A stretch of 64,000 bases of DNA from NCBI RefSeq assembly GCF_050947875.1, contig NC_134569.1:265217600-265281599 (forward strand). Reading direction: 5' to 3'. The notes beneath the pieces were generated by a model, which had not been told where the DNA came from, ran no database searches, and saw nothing but the letters and a program-made list of their open reading frames with translations. Origin of the DNA: Dermacentor variabilis (Eukaryota; Arthropoda; Arachnida; Ixodida; Ixodidae). Every line of letters begins with the position of its first letter. Position 1 is the first letter of the stretch. This document shows, one piece after another, positions 11,214 through 25,454 of this stretch. The position numbers and the translations under genes are program-made.

Positions 11214-13003
11214 AAGTTATGCATGCGAATGCTGCTTTTGGCAGAGCGCGTACGTTGATTTCTGCCAAACGACGTTCTAAGCACGCCCATGCTGCTCTTA
11301 TTAGCACCCGCGCATGGATTTGTGCCAAACCACTTGTTAAGAATGCACATGCATCTTTTGGTAGACGCTGACGTCGTTTTCTGCCAAACTACAAGGTATG
11401 CATACACATGCAGCTTTTGGCAGAGCGCGCACGTGGATTTCTGCCAAACGACGTGCTAAGCATGCCCATGCTGATGTTTTTAGCACCTGCGCATGGATTT
11501 GTGCCAAACCACTTGTTAAGAATGCACATGCATCTTTTGGTAGACGCTGACGTCGTTTTCTGCCAAACCACAAGGTATGCATGCACATGCTGCTTTTGGC
11601 AGAGCGCGCACGTGGATTTCTGCGAAGCAACGTGCTAAGCACGCCAATGCTGTTCTTTTTAGCGCCCGCGCATGGATTTGCGCCAAACCTCTTGTTAAGT
11701 ATGCACATTCATGTTTTGGTGGACGCGGACGTTGTTTTCTGGCAAACCACAAGTTATGCATCCACTTGCTGCTTTTGGCAGAGCGCGCACGTGGATTTCT
11801 GCCAAACGACGTGCTATGCACGCCCATGCTGCTCTTTTTAGCACACGCACATGGATTTGTGCCAAACCACTTGTTAAGCATGCATATGCATCTTTTGGCA
11901 GACGCGGACGTTGTTTTCTGCCAAACCACAAGTTATGCATGAACAAGCTGCTTTTGGCAGAGCGCGCACGTGGATTTCTTCCGAACGAGGTGCTAAGCAC
12001 GCCCATTCTGCTATTTTTAGGACCCGCGAATGGATTTGTGCCAAACCACTGGTTAAGCATGCACATGCATCTTTTGGTAGACGCGCACGGTGTTTTCTGC
12101 CAAACCACACGGTATGCATGCACATGCTGCTTTTGGCAGAGCGCGCACGTGGATGTCTTCCAAACAACGTGCTAAGCACATCCGTGCCGCTCTTTTAAGC
12201 ACTCGCACATGGATTTGTCCCAAACAACTTGTTAAGCACGCTGATGCATCTTTTGGCAGACCCGGACGTTGTTTTCTGCCAAACCACATGTTATGCATTC
12301 ACGTGCTGCGCTTGGCTGAGCGCGCACGTGGATTTCTGCCAAACGACGTGCTAAGCACGCCCTTGCTGCTTTTTTTAGCACCCGCACATGGATTTGTGCC
12401 AAACCACTACTTAAGCATGCATATGCATCTTTTGGCAGACGCGGACGTTTTTTTCTGCCAAACCACAGCTTATGCATTCGCATCCTGCTTTTGGCAGAGC
12501 GCGCGCTTGGATTTCTGCCAAACGACTTGTTAAGCACGCCCATGCTGCTCTTTTTAGCACCCGCGCATGGATTTGTGCCAAACCACTTGTTAAGCATGCA
12601 CATGCATCTGTTGGTAGACGCGGACGTTGTTTTCTGCCAAACCACAAGCTATCCATACACATGCTGCTTTTGGCAGAGTGCGCGCGTGGATTTCTGGCAA
12701 ACGACGTGTTAAGCACGCCCATGCTACTCTTTTTGGCACCCGCACATGAATTTGTGCCAAACCACTTGTTAAGCATGCATATGCATCTTTTGGCGGACGC
12801 GGATGTTGTTTTCTGCCAATCCACAACTTATGCATGCACTTGCTGCTTTTGGCAGAGCACGCACGTGGATTTCTTCCAAACAACGTGCTAAGCACACCCA
12901 TGCTGCTCTTTTAAGCACTCGCACATGTATTTGTGCCAAACAACTTGTTAAGCATGCTGATGCATCTTTTGGCAGACGCGGACGTTGTTTTCTGCCAAAC
13001 CAC

Positions 13004-13063
13004 AAGGTATGCATGCACATGCTGCTTTTGGTAGAGCGCGCACGGTGTTTTCTGCCAAACCAC
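13004..13063 (+). repeat. Extra 60-bp A/C hybrid block (class 1)
   Basis: Left arm reads TTTTGGTAGAG. It pairs with 25395-25454 at offset 12391. Confidence 0.87.
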
Positions 13064-15919
13064 AAGTTATGCATGCGCATGCTGCTTTTGACAGAGCGCG
13101 CATGTTGATTTCTGCCAAACGACGTTCTAAGCACGCCCATGCTGTTCTTTTTAGCACCCGCGCATGGATTTGTGCCAAACCACTTGTTAAGAATGCACAT
13201 GCATCTTTTGGTAGACGCTGACGTCGTTTTCTGCCAAACCACAAGGTAGGCATGCACATGCAGCTTTTGGCAGAGCGTGCACATGGATTTCTGCCAAACG
13301 ACGCGCTAAGCATGCCCATGCTGCTGTTTTTAGCACCTGCACATGGATTTGTGCCAAACCATTTGTTAAGCATGCACATGCATCTCTTGGTAGACGCGGA
13401 CGTTGTTTTCTATCAAACCACAGCTTATGCATTCGCATCCTGCTTTTGGCAGAGCGCGCGCTTCAATTTCTGCCAAACGACTTGTTAAGCACGCCCATGC
13501 TGCTATCTTTAGCACCTGCGCATGGATTTGTGCCAAACCACTTGTTAAGCATGCACATGCATCTGTTGGTAGACGCGGACGTTGTTTTCTGCCAAACCAC
13601 AAGTTATGCATGCACATGCTGCTTTTGGCAGAGCGCGGCGTGGATTTCTGCCAAACGACGTCCTAAGCACGCCCATGCTGCTCTTTTAAGCACCCGCACA
13701 TGGATTTGCGCCAAACCACTTGTTAAGCATGCACATTCATGTTTTGGTGGACGCGGACGTTGTTTTCTGCCAAACCACAAGTTATGCATGCACTTGCTGC
13801 TTTTGAGAGAGCGCGCACGTGGATTTCTGCCAAGCGACGTGCTAACCACGCCCATGCTGCTCTCTTTAGCACCCCCGCATGGATTTGTGCCAAACCACTT
13901 GTTAAGCATGCACATGCATATTTTGGTAGACGCGGACGTTGTTTTCTGCCAAACCACAATTTATGCATGCACATGCTGCTTATGGCAGAGCGCGCACGTA
14001 GATTTCTGCTAAACGGCTAAGCAGGCCCATGCTGCTCTTTTGAGGACCCGCGCATGGATTTGTGCCAAACCACTTGTTAAGCATGCACATGCATCCTTTG
14101 GTAGACGCGCACGGTGTTTTCTGCCAAACCACAAGGCATGCATGCACATGCTGGTTTTGGCAGAGCGCGCACTTGGATTTCTGCGAAACGACGTGCTAAG
14201 CACGCCCATGCTGCTTTGTTTAGCATCCGCGCATGTATTTTCGCCAAACCACCAGTTAAGCATGCACATGCATCTGTTGGTAGACGTGGGCGTTATTTTC
14301 TGCCCAACCACAAGTTCTGCATGCACATGCTGCTTTTAGCGGAGCGGGGCATGGATTTCTGCCAAACGACGCGCTAAGCATGCCCATGCTGCTCTATTAA
14401 GCACCCACACATGGATTTGCGCCAAACCACTTGTTAAGTATGCACATTCATGTTTTGGTAGACGCGGACGTTTTTTTCTGCCAAACCACAGCTTATGCAT
14501 TCGCATCCTGCTTTTGGCAGAGCGCGCTTGGATTTCTGCCAAACGACTTGTTAAGCACGCCCATGCTGCTCTTTTTAGCACCCGCGCATGGATTTGTGCC
14601 AAACCACTTGTTAAGCATGCACATGCATCTGTTGGTAGACGCGGACGTTGTTTTCTGCCAAACCACAAGCTATCCATACACATGCTGCTTTTGGCAGAGT
14701 GCGCGCGTGGATTTCTGGCAAACGACGTGTTAAGCACGCCCATGCTACTCTTTTTGGCACCCGCACATGAATTTGTGCCAAACCACTTGTTAAGCATGCA
14801 TATGCATCTTTTGGCAGACGCGGATGTTGTTTTCTGCCAATCCACAACTTATGCATGCACTTGCTGCTTTTGGCAGAGCACGCACGTGGATTTCTTCCAA
14901 ACAACGTGCTAAGCACACCCATGCTGCTCTTTTAAGCACTCGCACATGTATTTGTGCTAAACAACTTGTTAAGCATGCTGATGCATCTTTTGGCAGACGC
15001 GGACGTTGTTTTCTGCCAAACCACAAGGTATGCATTCACGTGCTGCGTTTGGCTGAGCGCGCACGTGGATTTCCGCCAAACGACGTCCTAAGCACGCCCA
15101 TGCTGCTCTTTTTAGCACCCGCGCATGGATTTGTGCCAAACTACTTGTTAAGAAAGCACATGCATCTTTTGGTAGACGCTGACATCGTTTTCTACCAAAA
15201 CACAAGGTATGCATGCACATGCAGCTTTTGGCAGAGCGTGCGCATGGATTTCTCCCAAACGACGTGCTAAGCATGCCCATGCTGCTGTTTTTAGCACCTG
15301 CGCATGGATTTGTGCCAAACCACTTGTTAAGCATGCACATGCATCTCTTGGTAGACGCGGACGTTGTTTTCTGCCAAACCACAGCTTATGCATTCGCATC
15401 CTGCTTTTGGCAGAGCGCGCGCTTGCATTTCTGCCAAAGGACTTTTTAAGCACGCCCATGCTGCTCTTTTTAGCACCCGCGCATGGATTTGTGCCAAACC
15501 ACTTGTTAAGCATGCACATGCATCTTTTGGCAGACGCAGAAGTTGTTTTCTGCCAAACTACAAGTTATGCATGCACATGCTGCTTTTGGCAGAGCGCGCA
15601 CGTGGATTTCTGTCAAACGACGTCCTAAGCACGCCCATGCTGCTCTTTTTTGCACCCGCGCATGGATTTGTGCCAAACCACTTGTTAAGCACGCATATGC
15701 ATCTTTTGGTAGACGCGGACGTTGTTTTCTGCCAAACCACAAGTTATGCATGCACATGCTGCTTTTGGCAGAGCGCGCACGTGGATTTCTGCCAAACGAC
15801 GTGCTAAGCACGCCCATGCTGCTCTTTTGAGCACCCACCCATGCATTTGTGCCAAACCACTTGTTAAGCATGCACATGCGTCTTTTGGTAGACGCGGACG
15901 TTGTTTTCTGCCAAACCAC

Positions 15920-15979
15920 AAGTTATGCATGCACATGCTCATTTTGGCAGAGCGCCCACGTTGTTTTCTGCCAAACCAC
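15920..15979 (+). repeat. Extra 60-bp A/C hybrid block (class 2)
   Basis: Starts AAGTT and has CATGCTCATTTTGG with the class 2 centre GCGCCCACGTTG. The following A block carries ACGCATGCGCATGC, as after 10438. Confidence 0.85.
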
Positions 15980-18569
15980 AAGTTACGCATGCGCATGCTG
16001 GTTTTGGCAGAGCGCGCACGTTGATTTCTGCCAAACGACGTGCTAAGCACGCCCATGCTGCTCTTTTTAGCACCCGCGCATGGATTTGTGCCAAACCACT
16101 TGTTCAGAATGCACATGCATCTTTTGGTAGACGCTGACGTCGTTTTCTGCCAAACCACAAGGTATGCATGCACATGCAGCTTTTGGCAGAGCGCGCACGT
16201 GGATTTCTCCCAAACGACGTGCTAAGCATGCCCATGCTGCTCTTTTTAACACCTGCGCACGGATTTGCGCCAAACCACTTGTTAAGCATGCACATGCATC
16301 TCTTGGTAGACGCGGATGTTGTTTTCTGCCAAACCACAAGTTATGCGTGCACATGCTGCTTTTGGCAGAGCGCGGCGTGGATTTCTGCCAAACGACGTCC
16401 TAAGCACGCCCATGCTGCTCTTTTAAGCACCCGCACATGGATTTGCGCCAAACCACTTGTTAAGCATGCACATTCATGTTTTGGTAGACGCGGACGCTGG
16501 TTTCTGCCAAACCACAAGTTATGCATGCACTTGCTGCTTTTGACAGAGCGCGCACGTGGATTTCTGCCAAGCGACGTGCTAAGCACGCCCATGATGCTCT
16601 TTTAAGCACCCGCACATGGATTTGCGTCAAACCACTTGTTAAGCATGCACATTCATGTTTTGGTAGACGCAGACGCTGTTTTCTGCCAAACCACAAGTTA
16701 TGCATGCACTTGCTGCTTTTGACAGAGCGCGCACGTGGATTTCTGACAAGCGACGTGCTAAGCACGCCCATGCTGCTCTTTTAAGCACCCGCACATGGAT
16801 TTACGCCAAACCACTTGTTAAGCGCGCAAATGCATATTTTGGTAGACGCGGACGTTGTTTTCTGCCAAACCACAAGTTATGGACGCACATGCTGCTTATG
16901 GCAGAGCGCGCACGTAGATTTCTGCCAAACGACGTGTTAAACACGCCCATGCTGCTCTTTTTAGCACCCGCGCATTAAATTGGGCCAAACCACTTGTTAA
17001 GCATGCATATGCATCTTTTGGCAGATGCGGACGTTGTTTTCTGCCAAACCACAAGTTATGCATGCACGTGCTGCTTTTGGCACAGCGCGCATGTGGATTT
17101 CTTCCAAACAACGTGGTAAGCACACCCATGCTGCTCTTTTTAGCACCCACACATGGATTTGTGCCAAACCACAAGTTATGCATGCACATGCTGCTTTTCG
17201 CAGAGTGCGCACGTGGATTTCTGCCAAACGGCGTGCTAAGCAGGCCCATGCTGCTCTTTTGAGGACCCGCGCATGGATTTGTGCCAAACCACTTGTTGAG
17301 CATGCACATTCATGTTTTGGTAGACATGGACGTTGTTTCTGCCAAACCACAAGATATGCATCCACTTTCTGCTTTTGGCAGAGCACTCACGTGGATTTCT
17401 GCCAAACGATGTGCTAAGCACGCCCTGCTGTTCTTTTTAGCACCCGCCCATGGATTTCTGCCAAACCACTTGTTAAGCATGCACATGCATCTTTTGGCAA
17501 ACGCGGACGTTGTTTTCTGCCAAACCTCAAGTGATGCATGCTCATACTGCTTTTGGCAGAGAGCGCACCTGGACTTCTGCGAAACGGCGTGCTAAGCACG
17601 CACATTCTGCACTTTTTATAACCCGCCCATGGATTTGTGTCAAACCACTTGTTAAGCATGTACGTGCATCTTTTGGTAGACGCGCACGGTGTTTTCTGCC
17701 AAACCACAAGGTATGCATGCACATGCTGATTTTGGCAGAATGCGAACGTGGATTTCTGGCAAACGACGTGTTAAGCACGCCCATGCTGCTCTTTTAGGCA
17801 CCAGCGCATGAATTTGTGCCAAACCACTTGTTAAGCATGGATATGCATCTTTTGGTAGACGCAGACGTTGTTTTCTACCAAACAACAAGTTATCCATGGA
17901 CATGCAACTTTTGGCAGAGCGCGCACGTGCATTTCTGCCAAACGACGTGCTATGCACGCCCATGCTGCTCTTTTTAGCACCCGCATAGGAATTTGATCCA
18001 AACCACTTGTTAAGCATGCATATGCATCTTTTGGCAGACGCGGACGTTGTTTTCTGCCAAACCACAAGTTATCCATGGACATGCTTTTGGCAGAGCGCGC
18101 ATGTGGATTTCTGCCAAATGACGTGCTATGCACGCCCATGCTGCTCTTTTTAGCACCCGCACATGGATTTGTGCCAAACCACTTGTTAAGCATGCATATG
18201 CATCTTTTGGCAGACGCGGACGTTGTTTTCTGCCAAACCACAAGTTATGCATGCACTTGCTGCTTTTGGCAGAGCGCGCACGTGGATTTCTGCCAAACGA
18301 GGTGCTAACACGCCCATGCTGCTCTTTTTAGCACCCGCACATTGATTAGTGCCAAACCACTTGTTAAGCATGCATATGCATCTTTTGGCAGACGCGGACG
18401 CTGTTTTCTGCCAAACCACAAGTTATTCATGGACATGCTGCTTTTGGCAGAGGGCGCATGTGGATTTCTGCCAAATGACGTGCTATGCATGCCCATGCTG
18501 CTCTTTTTAGCACCCGCACATGGATTTGTGCCAAACCACTTGTTAAGCATGCATACGCATCTTTTGGCA

Positions 18570-19750
18570 GACGCGGAGGTTGTTTTCTGCCAAACCACAA
18601 GTTATGAATCCACATGCTGCTTTTGGCAGAGCGCGGCGTGGATTTCTGCCAAACGACGTCCTAAGCACGGCCATGCTGCTCTTTTAAGCACCCGCACATG
18701 GATTTGCGCCAAACCACTTGTTAAGCATGCACATTCATGTTTTGGTACACGCGGACGTTGTTTTCTGTCAAACCACAAGTTATGCATGCACTTGCTGCAT
18801 TTGGCAGAGCGCGCTTGTGGATTTCATCCAAGCGACGTGCTAAGCACGCCCATGCTGCTCTTTTTAACACCCCCGCATGGATTTGTGCCAAACCACTTGT
18901 TAAGCATGCACATTCATGTTTTGGTAGAAGCGGACGTTGTTTTCTGCCAAACCACAAGTTATGCATGCACATGCTGCTTTTGGCAGAGCGCGCGCGTAGA
19001 TTTCTGCTAAACGACGTGTTAAGCACCCCCATGCTGCTCTTTTTAGCACCCGCGCATGAATTTTGGCCAAACCACTTGTTAAGTATGCATATGCATCTTT
19101 TGGCAGATGCGGACGTTGTTTTCTGCCAAACCACAAGTTATGCATGCATTTGCTGCTTTTGGCAGAGCGCGCACGTGGATTTCTGCCAAATGACGTCCTA
19201 AGCACGCCCATGCTGCTCTTTTTTGCACCCGCGCATGGATTTGTGCCAAACCACTTGTTAAGCATGCATATGCATCTTTTGGTAGACGCGGACGTTGTTT
19301 TCTGCCAAACCACAAGTTATTCATACGCATGCTGCTTTTGGCAGAGCGCGCACGTGGATTTCTGCCAAACGACGTGCTAAGCACACCCATGCTACTCTTT
19401 TGAGCACCCACCCATGCATTTGTGCCAAACCGCTTGTTAAGCATGCGCATGCATCTTTTGGCAGACGCGGACGTTGTTTTCTGCCAAACCACAAGGTATG
19501 CATGCACATGCTGCTTTTGGCAGAGCGCGCACGGTGTTTTCTGCCAAACCACAAGTTATGCATGCGAATGCTGCTTTTGGCAGAGCGCGCACGTTGATTT
19601 CTGCCAAACGACGTTCTAAGCACGCCCATGCTGCTCTTATTAGCACCCGCGCATGGATTTGTGCCAAACCACTTGTTAAGAATGCACATGCATCTTTTGG
19701 TAGACGCTGACGTCGTTTTCTGCCAAACCACAAGGTATGCATGCACATGC
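18570..19750. repeat. Duplicated block, left partner of 20596-21776
   Basis: About 1.2 kb repeated at offset 2026. Shared rare features are TTTCATCCAAGCGACG, GGTACACGCGGACG and the hybrid block at 19493. A third partial copy of the first part lies near 28.8-29.45 kb. Confidence 0.8.
19493..19552 (+). repeat. Extra 60-bp A/C hybrid block (class 1)
   Basis: Pairs with 21519-21578 at offset 2026, inside the duplicated block 18570-19750 / 20596-21776. Confidence 0.88.
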
Positions 19751-20595
19751 TGCATTTGGCAGAGCGCGCACGTGGATTTTCCCAAACGACGTGCTTAGCA
19801 TGTCCATGCTCCTCTTTTTAGCACCTACACATGGATTTGTGCCAAACCACTTGTTAAGCATACACATGCATCTTTTGGTACACGCGCACAGTGTTTTCTG
19901 CCAAACCACAAGGTATGCATGCACATGCTGCTTTTGGCAGAGCGCGCACGTGGATTTCTGCGAAGCAACGTGCTAAGCACGCCCATGCTGCTCTGTTTAG
20001 CACCCGGGTATGGATTTGTGCCAAACTACTTGTTAAGCATGTACATGCATCTGTTGGTAGACGCGGCCGTTGTTCTCTGCCAAACCGCAAGTTCTGCATC
20101 AAATTGCTGCTTTTGGCAGAGCGCGCACGTGGATTTCTGCCAAACGACGTGCTAAGCACGCCCATGCTGTACTTTTTAGCGCCCGCGCATGGATTTGCGC
20201 CAAACCTCTTGTTAAGTATGCACATTCATGTTTTGGTGGACGCGGACGTTGTTTTCTGGCAAACCACGAGTTATCCATGGACCTGCTGCTTTTAGCAGAG
20301 CGCGCACGTGGATTTCTGCCAAACGACGTGCTATGCATGCCCATGGTGCTCTTTTTAGCACACGCACATGGATTTGTGCCAAACCACTTGTTAAGCATGC
20401 ATATGCATCTTTTGGCAGACGCAGACGTTGTTTTCTGCCAAACCACAAGTTATGCATGCACTTGCTGCTTTTGGCAGAGCGCGCACGTGGATTTCTGCCA
20501 AACGAGGTGCTAACACGCCCATGCTGCTCTTTTTAGCACCCGCACATTGATTAGTGCCAAACCACTTGTTAAGCATGCATATGCATCTTTCGGCA

Positions 20596-21776
20596 GACGC
20601 GGAGGTTGTTTTCTGCCAAACCACAAGTTATGCATCCACATGCTGCTTTTGGCAGAGCGCGGCGTGGATTTCTGCCAAACGACGTCCTAAGCACGGCCAT
20701 GCTGCTCTTTTAAGCACCCGCACATGGATTTGCGCCAAACCACTTGTTAAGCATGCACATTCATGTTTTGGTACACGCGGACGTTGTTTTCTGTCAAACC
20801 ACAAGTTATGCATGCACTTGCTGCATTTGGCAGAGCGCGCTTGTGGATTTCATCCAAGCGACGTGCTAAGCACGCCCATGCTGCTCTTTTTAACACCCCC
20901 GCATGGATTTGTGCCAAACCACTTGTTAAGCATGCACATTCATGTTTTGGTAGAAGCGGACGTTGTTTTCTGCCAAACCACAAGTTATGCATGCACATGC
21001 TGCTTTTGGCAGAGCGCGCGCGTGGATTTCTGCTAAACGACGTGTTAAGCACCCCCATGCTGCTCTTTTTAGCACCCGCGCATGAATTTTGGCCATACCA
21101 CTTGTTAAGTATGCATATGCATCTTTTGGCAGATGCGGACGTTGTTTTCTGCCAAACCACAAGTTATGCATGCACTTGCTGCTTTTGGCAGAGCGCGCAC
21201 GTGGATTTCTGCCAAATGACGTCCTAAGCACGCCCATGCTGCTCTTTTTTGCACCCGCGCATGGATTCGTGCCAAACCACTTCTTAAGCATGCATATGCA
21301 TCTTTTGGTAGACGCGGACGTTGTTTTCTGCCAAACCACAAGTTATTCATACGCATGCTGCTTTTGGCAGAGCGCGCACGTGGATTTCTGCCAAACGACG
21401 TGCTAAGCACGCCCATGCTGCTCTTTTGAGCACCCACCCATGCATTTGTGCCAAACCGCTTGTTAAGCATGCGCATGCATCTTTTGGCAGACGCGGACGT
21501 TGTTTTCTGCCAAACCACAAGGTATGCATGCACATGCTGCTTTTGGCAGAGCGCGCACGGTGTTTTCTGCCAAACCACAAGTTATGCATGCGAATGCTGC
21601 TTTTGGCAGAGCGCGCACGTTGATTTCTGCCAAACGACGTTCTAAGCACGCCCATGCTACTCTTATTAGCACCCGCGCATGGATTTGTGCCAAACCACTT
21701 GTTAAGAATGCACATGCATCTTTTGGTAGACGCTGACGTCGTTTTCTGCCAAACCACAAGGTATGCATGCACATGC
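20596..21776. repeat. Duplicated block, right partner of 18570-19750
   Basis: Same variant order as the left copy at offset 2026 (11 monomers plus 57). The copies diverge where the left reads CATGCTGCATTTGG and the right reads CATGCAGCTTTTGG. Confidence 0.8.
21519..21578 (+). repeat. Extra 60-bp A/C hybrid block (class 1)
   Basis: Standard class 1 sequence. It is matched both at 19493 (offset 2026) and at 7035 (offset 14484), so it belongs to two nested duplication relationships. Confidence 0.88.
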
Positions 21777-23903
21777 AGCTTTTGGCATAGCGCGCACGTG
21801 GATTTCTGCCAAACGACGTGCTAAGCATGCCCATGCTGATGTTTTTAGCACCTGCGCATGGATTTGTGCCAAACCACTTGTTAAGCATGCACATGCATCT
21901 TTTGGCAGACGCGGACGTTGTTTTCTGCCAAACCTCAAGTTAGGCGTGCACATGCTGCTTTTGGCAGAGCGCGGCGTGGATTTCTGCCAAACGACGTCCT
22001 AAGCATGCCCATGCTGATGTTTTTAGCACCTGCGCATGGATTTGTGCCAAACCACTTGTTAAGCATGCACATGCAACTTTTCGCAGACGCGGACGTTGTT
22101 TTCTGCCAAACCTCAAGTTAGGCGTGCACATGCTGCTTTTGGCAGAGCGCGGCGTAGATTTCTGCCAAACGACGTCCTAAGCACGCCCATGCTGCTCTTT
22201 TAAGCACCCGCACATGGATTTGCGCCAAACCACTTGTTAAGCATGCACATGCATCTTTTGGCAGACGCGGACGTTGTTTTCTGCCAAACCACACGTTATG
22301 CATGCACATGCTGCATTTGGCAGAGCGCGCACGTGGATTTCTCCCAAACGACGTGCTAAGCACGCCGATGCTGCTCTGTTTAGCACCCGGGCATGGATTT
22401 GTGCCAAACTACTTGTTAAGCATGTACATGCATCTGTTGGTAGACGCGGCCGTTGTTTTCTGCCAAACCGCAAGTTCTGCATCCACTTGCTGCTTTTGGC
22501 AGAGCGCGCACGTGGATTTCTGCCAAACGACGTGCTAAGCACGCCCATGCTGTTCTTTTTAGCGCCCGGGCATGGATTTGCGCCAAACCTCTTCTTAAGT
22601 ATGCACATTCATGTTTTGGTGGACGCGGACGTTGTTTTCTGGCAAACCACAAGTTATGCATCCACTTGCTGCTTTTGGCAGAGCGCGCACGTGGATTTCT
22701 GCCAAACGACGTGCTAAGCACGCCCATGCTGTTCTTTTTAGCGCCCGCGCATGGATTTGTGCCAAACCACTTGTTAAGCATGCATATGCATCTTTTGGTA
22801 GACGCAGACGTTGTTTTCTGCCAAACCACAAGTTATCCATGGACATGCTGCTTTTGGCAGAGCGTGCACGTGCATTTCTGCCAAACGACGTGCTATGCAC
22901 GCCCATGCTGCTCTTTTTAGCACACGCACATGGATTTGTGCCAAACCACTTGTTAAGCATGGATATGCATCTTTTGGCAGACGCGGACGTTGTTTTCTGC
23001 CAAACCACAAGTTATGCATGAACAAGCTGCTTTTGGCAGAGCGCGCACGTGGATTTCTGCCGAACGAGGTGCTAAGCACGCCCATTCTGCTCTTTTTAGG
23101 ACCCGCGAATGAATTTGTGCCAAACCACTTGTTAAGCATGCACATGCATCTTTTGGTAGACGCGCACGGTGTTTTCTGCCAAACCACACGGTATGCATGC
23201 ACATGCTGCTTTTGGCAGAGCGCGCACGTGGATTTCTTCCAAACAACGTGCTAAGCACATCCATGCCGCTCTTTTAAGCACTCGCACATGGATTTGTCCC
23301 AAACAACTTGTTAAGCACGCTGATGCATCTTTTGGCAGACGCGGACGTTATTTTCTGCCAAACCACATGTTATGCATTCACGTGCTGCGCTTGGCTGAGC
23401 GCGCACGTGGATTTCTGCCAAACGACGTGCTAAGCACGCCCTTGCTGCTTTTTTTAGCACCCGCACATGGATTTGTGCCAAACCACTTCTTAAGCATGAA
23501 TATGCATCTTTTGGCAGACGCAGACTTTGTTTTCTGCCAAACTACAAGTTATGCATGCACATGCTGGTTTTGGCAGAGCACGCACGTGGATTTCTGTCAA
23601 ACGACGTGCTACGCACGCCCATACTGCTCTTTTTAACACCCCCGCATGGATTTGTGCCAAAACACTTGTTAAGCATGCACATGCATATTTTGGTAGACGC
23701 GGACATTGTGTTCTGCCAAACCACAAGTTATGCATGCACATGGTGCTTTTGGCAGAGCGCGCAGGTGGATTTCTGCCAAACGACGTGCTAAGCACGCCCA
23801 AGCTGCTCTTTTGTGCACCCACCCATGCATTTGTGCCGAACCACTTGTTAAGCATGCACATGCATCTTTTGGCAGACGCGGAAGTTGTTTTCTGCCAAAC
23901 CAC

Positions 23904-23963
23904 AAGGTATGCATGCACATGCTGCTTTTGGCAGAGCGCGCACGGTGTTTTCTGCCAAACCAC
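23904..23963 (+). repeat. Extra 60-bp A/C hybrid block (class 1)
   Basis: Follows a C block with GGAAGTTG. Its context matches 9241 and 3813. Confidence 0.87.
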
Positions 23964-25394
23964 AAGTTATGCATGCGAATGCTGCTTTTGGCAGAGCGCG
24001 CACGTTGATTTCTACCAAACGACGTTCTAAGCACGCCCATGCTGCTCTTATTAGCACCCGCGCATGGATTTGTGCCAAACCACTTGTTAAGAATGCACAT
24101 GCATCTTTTGGTAGACGCTGACGTCGTTTTCTGCCAAACCACAAGGTATGCATGCACATGCAGCTTTTGGCAGAGCGCGCACGTGGATTTCTGCCAAACG
24201 ACGTGGTAAGCATGCCCATGCTGATGTTTTTAGCACCTGCGCATGGATTTGTGCCAAACCACTTGTTAAGCATGCACATGCATCTTTTGGCAGACGCGGA
24301 CGTTGTTTTCTGCCAAAACTCAAGTTAGGCGTGCTCATGCTGCTTTTCGCAGAGCGCGGCGTGGATTTCTGCCAAACGACGTCCTAAGCACGCCCATGCT
24401 GCTCTTTTAAGGACCCGCACATGGATTTGTGCCAAACCACTTGTTAAGCATACACACGCATCTTTTGGTACACGCGCACAGTGTTTTCTGCCAAACCACA
24501 AGGTATGCATGCACATGCTGCTTTTGGCAGAGCGCGCACGTGGATTTCTGCGAAGCAACGTGCTAAGCACGTCCATGCTGCTCTGTTTAGCACCCGGGCA
24601 TGGATTTGTGCCAAACCACTTGTTAAGCATGTACATGCATCTGTTGGTAGACGCGGCCGTTGTTTTCTGCCAAACCGCAAGTTCTGCATCCTCTTGCTGC
24701 TTTTGGCAGAGCGCGCACGTGGATTTGTGCCAAACGACGTGCTAAGCACGCCCATGCTGTTCTTTTTAGCGCCCGCGCATGGATTTGCGCCAAACCTCTT
24801 GTTAAGTATGCACATTCATGTTTTGGTGGTCGCGGACGTTGTTTTCTGGCAAACCACAAGTTATGCATCCACTTGCTGCTTTTGGCAGAGCGCGCACGTG
24901 GATTTCTGCCAAACGACGTGCTAAGCACGCCCATGCTGTTCTTTTTAGCGCCCGCGCATGGATTTGTGCCAAACCACTTGTTAAGCATGCATATGCATCT
25001 TTTGGTAGACGCAGACGTTGTTTTCTGCCAAACCACAAGTTATCCATGGACATGCTGCTTTTGGCAGAGCGCGCACGTGGATTTCTGCCAAACGACGTGC
25101 TATGCACGCCCATGCTGCTCTTTTTAGCACACGCACATGGATTTGTGCAAAACCACTTGTTAAGCATGCATATGCATCTTTTGGCAGACGCGGACGTTGT
25201 TTTCTGCCAAACCACATGTTATGCATTCACGTGCTGCGCTTGGCTGAGCGCGCACGTGGATTTCTGCCAAACGACGTGCTAAGCACGCCCTTGCTGCTTT
25301 ATTTAGCACCCGCACATGGATTTGTGCCAAACCACTTCTTAAGCATGCATATGCATCTTTTGGCAGACGCAGACGTTGTTTTCTGCCAAACTAC

Positions 25395-25454
25395 AAGTTA
25401 TGCATGAACATGCTGCTTTTGGCAGAGCGCGCACGGTGTTTTCTGCCAAACCAC
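25395..25454 (+). repeat. Extra 60-bp A/C hybrid block (class 1), last copy seen
   Basis: Starts AAGTTATGCATGAACATGCT, so its beginning resembles an ordinary A block, but the C-like end GTGTTTTCTGCC is present. I see no copy of either hybrid class to the right of this one. Confidence 0.85.

Larger units (their letters stand above)
7000..19200. repeat. Large collinear block, left copy
   Basis: Variant strings here recur in the same order at about 21.5-29.45 kb. Offsets are 14484 (7.0-7.45 kb), 14662-14663 (7.6-9.3 kb), 12391 (13.0-13.7), 11682 (14.6-15.2), 10906 (16.1-16.85), 9893 (18.0-18.5) and 10249 (18.7-19.2). Most steps are close to whole monomers or 60-bp blocks. Edges are approximate and parts of 9.3-13.0 kb have no clear partner. 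Confidence 0.65.
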
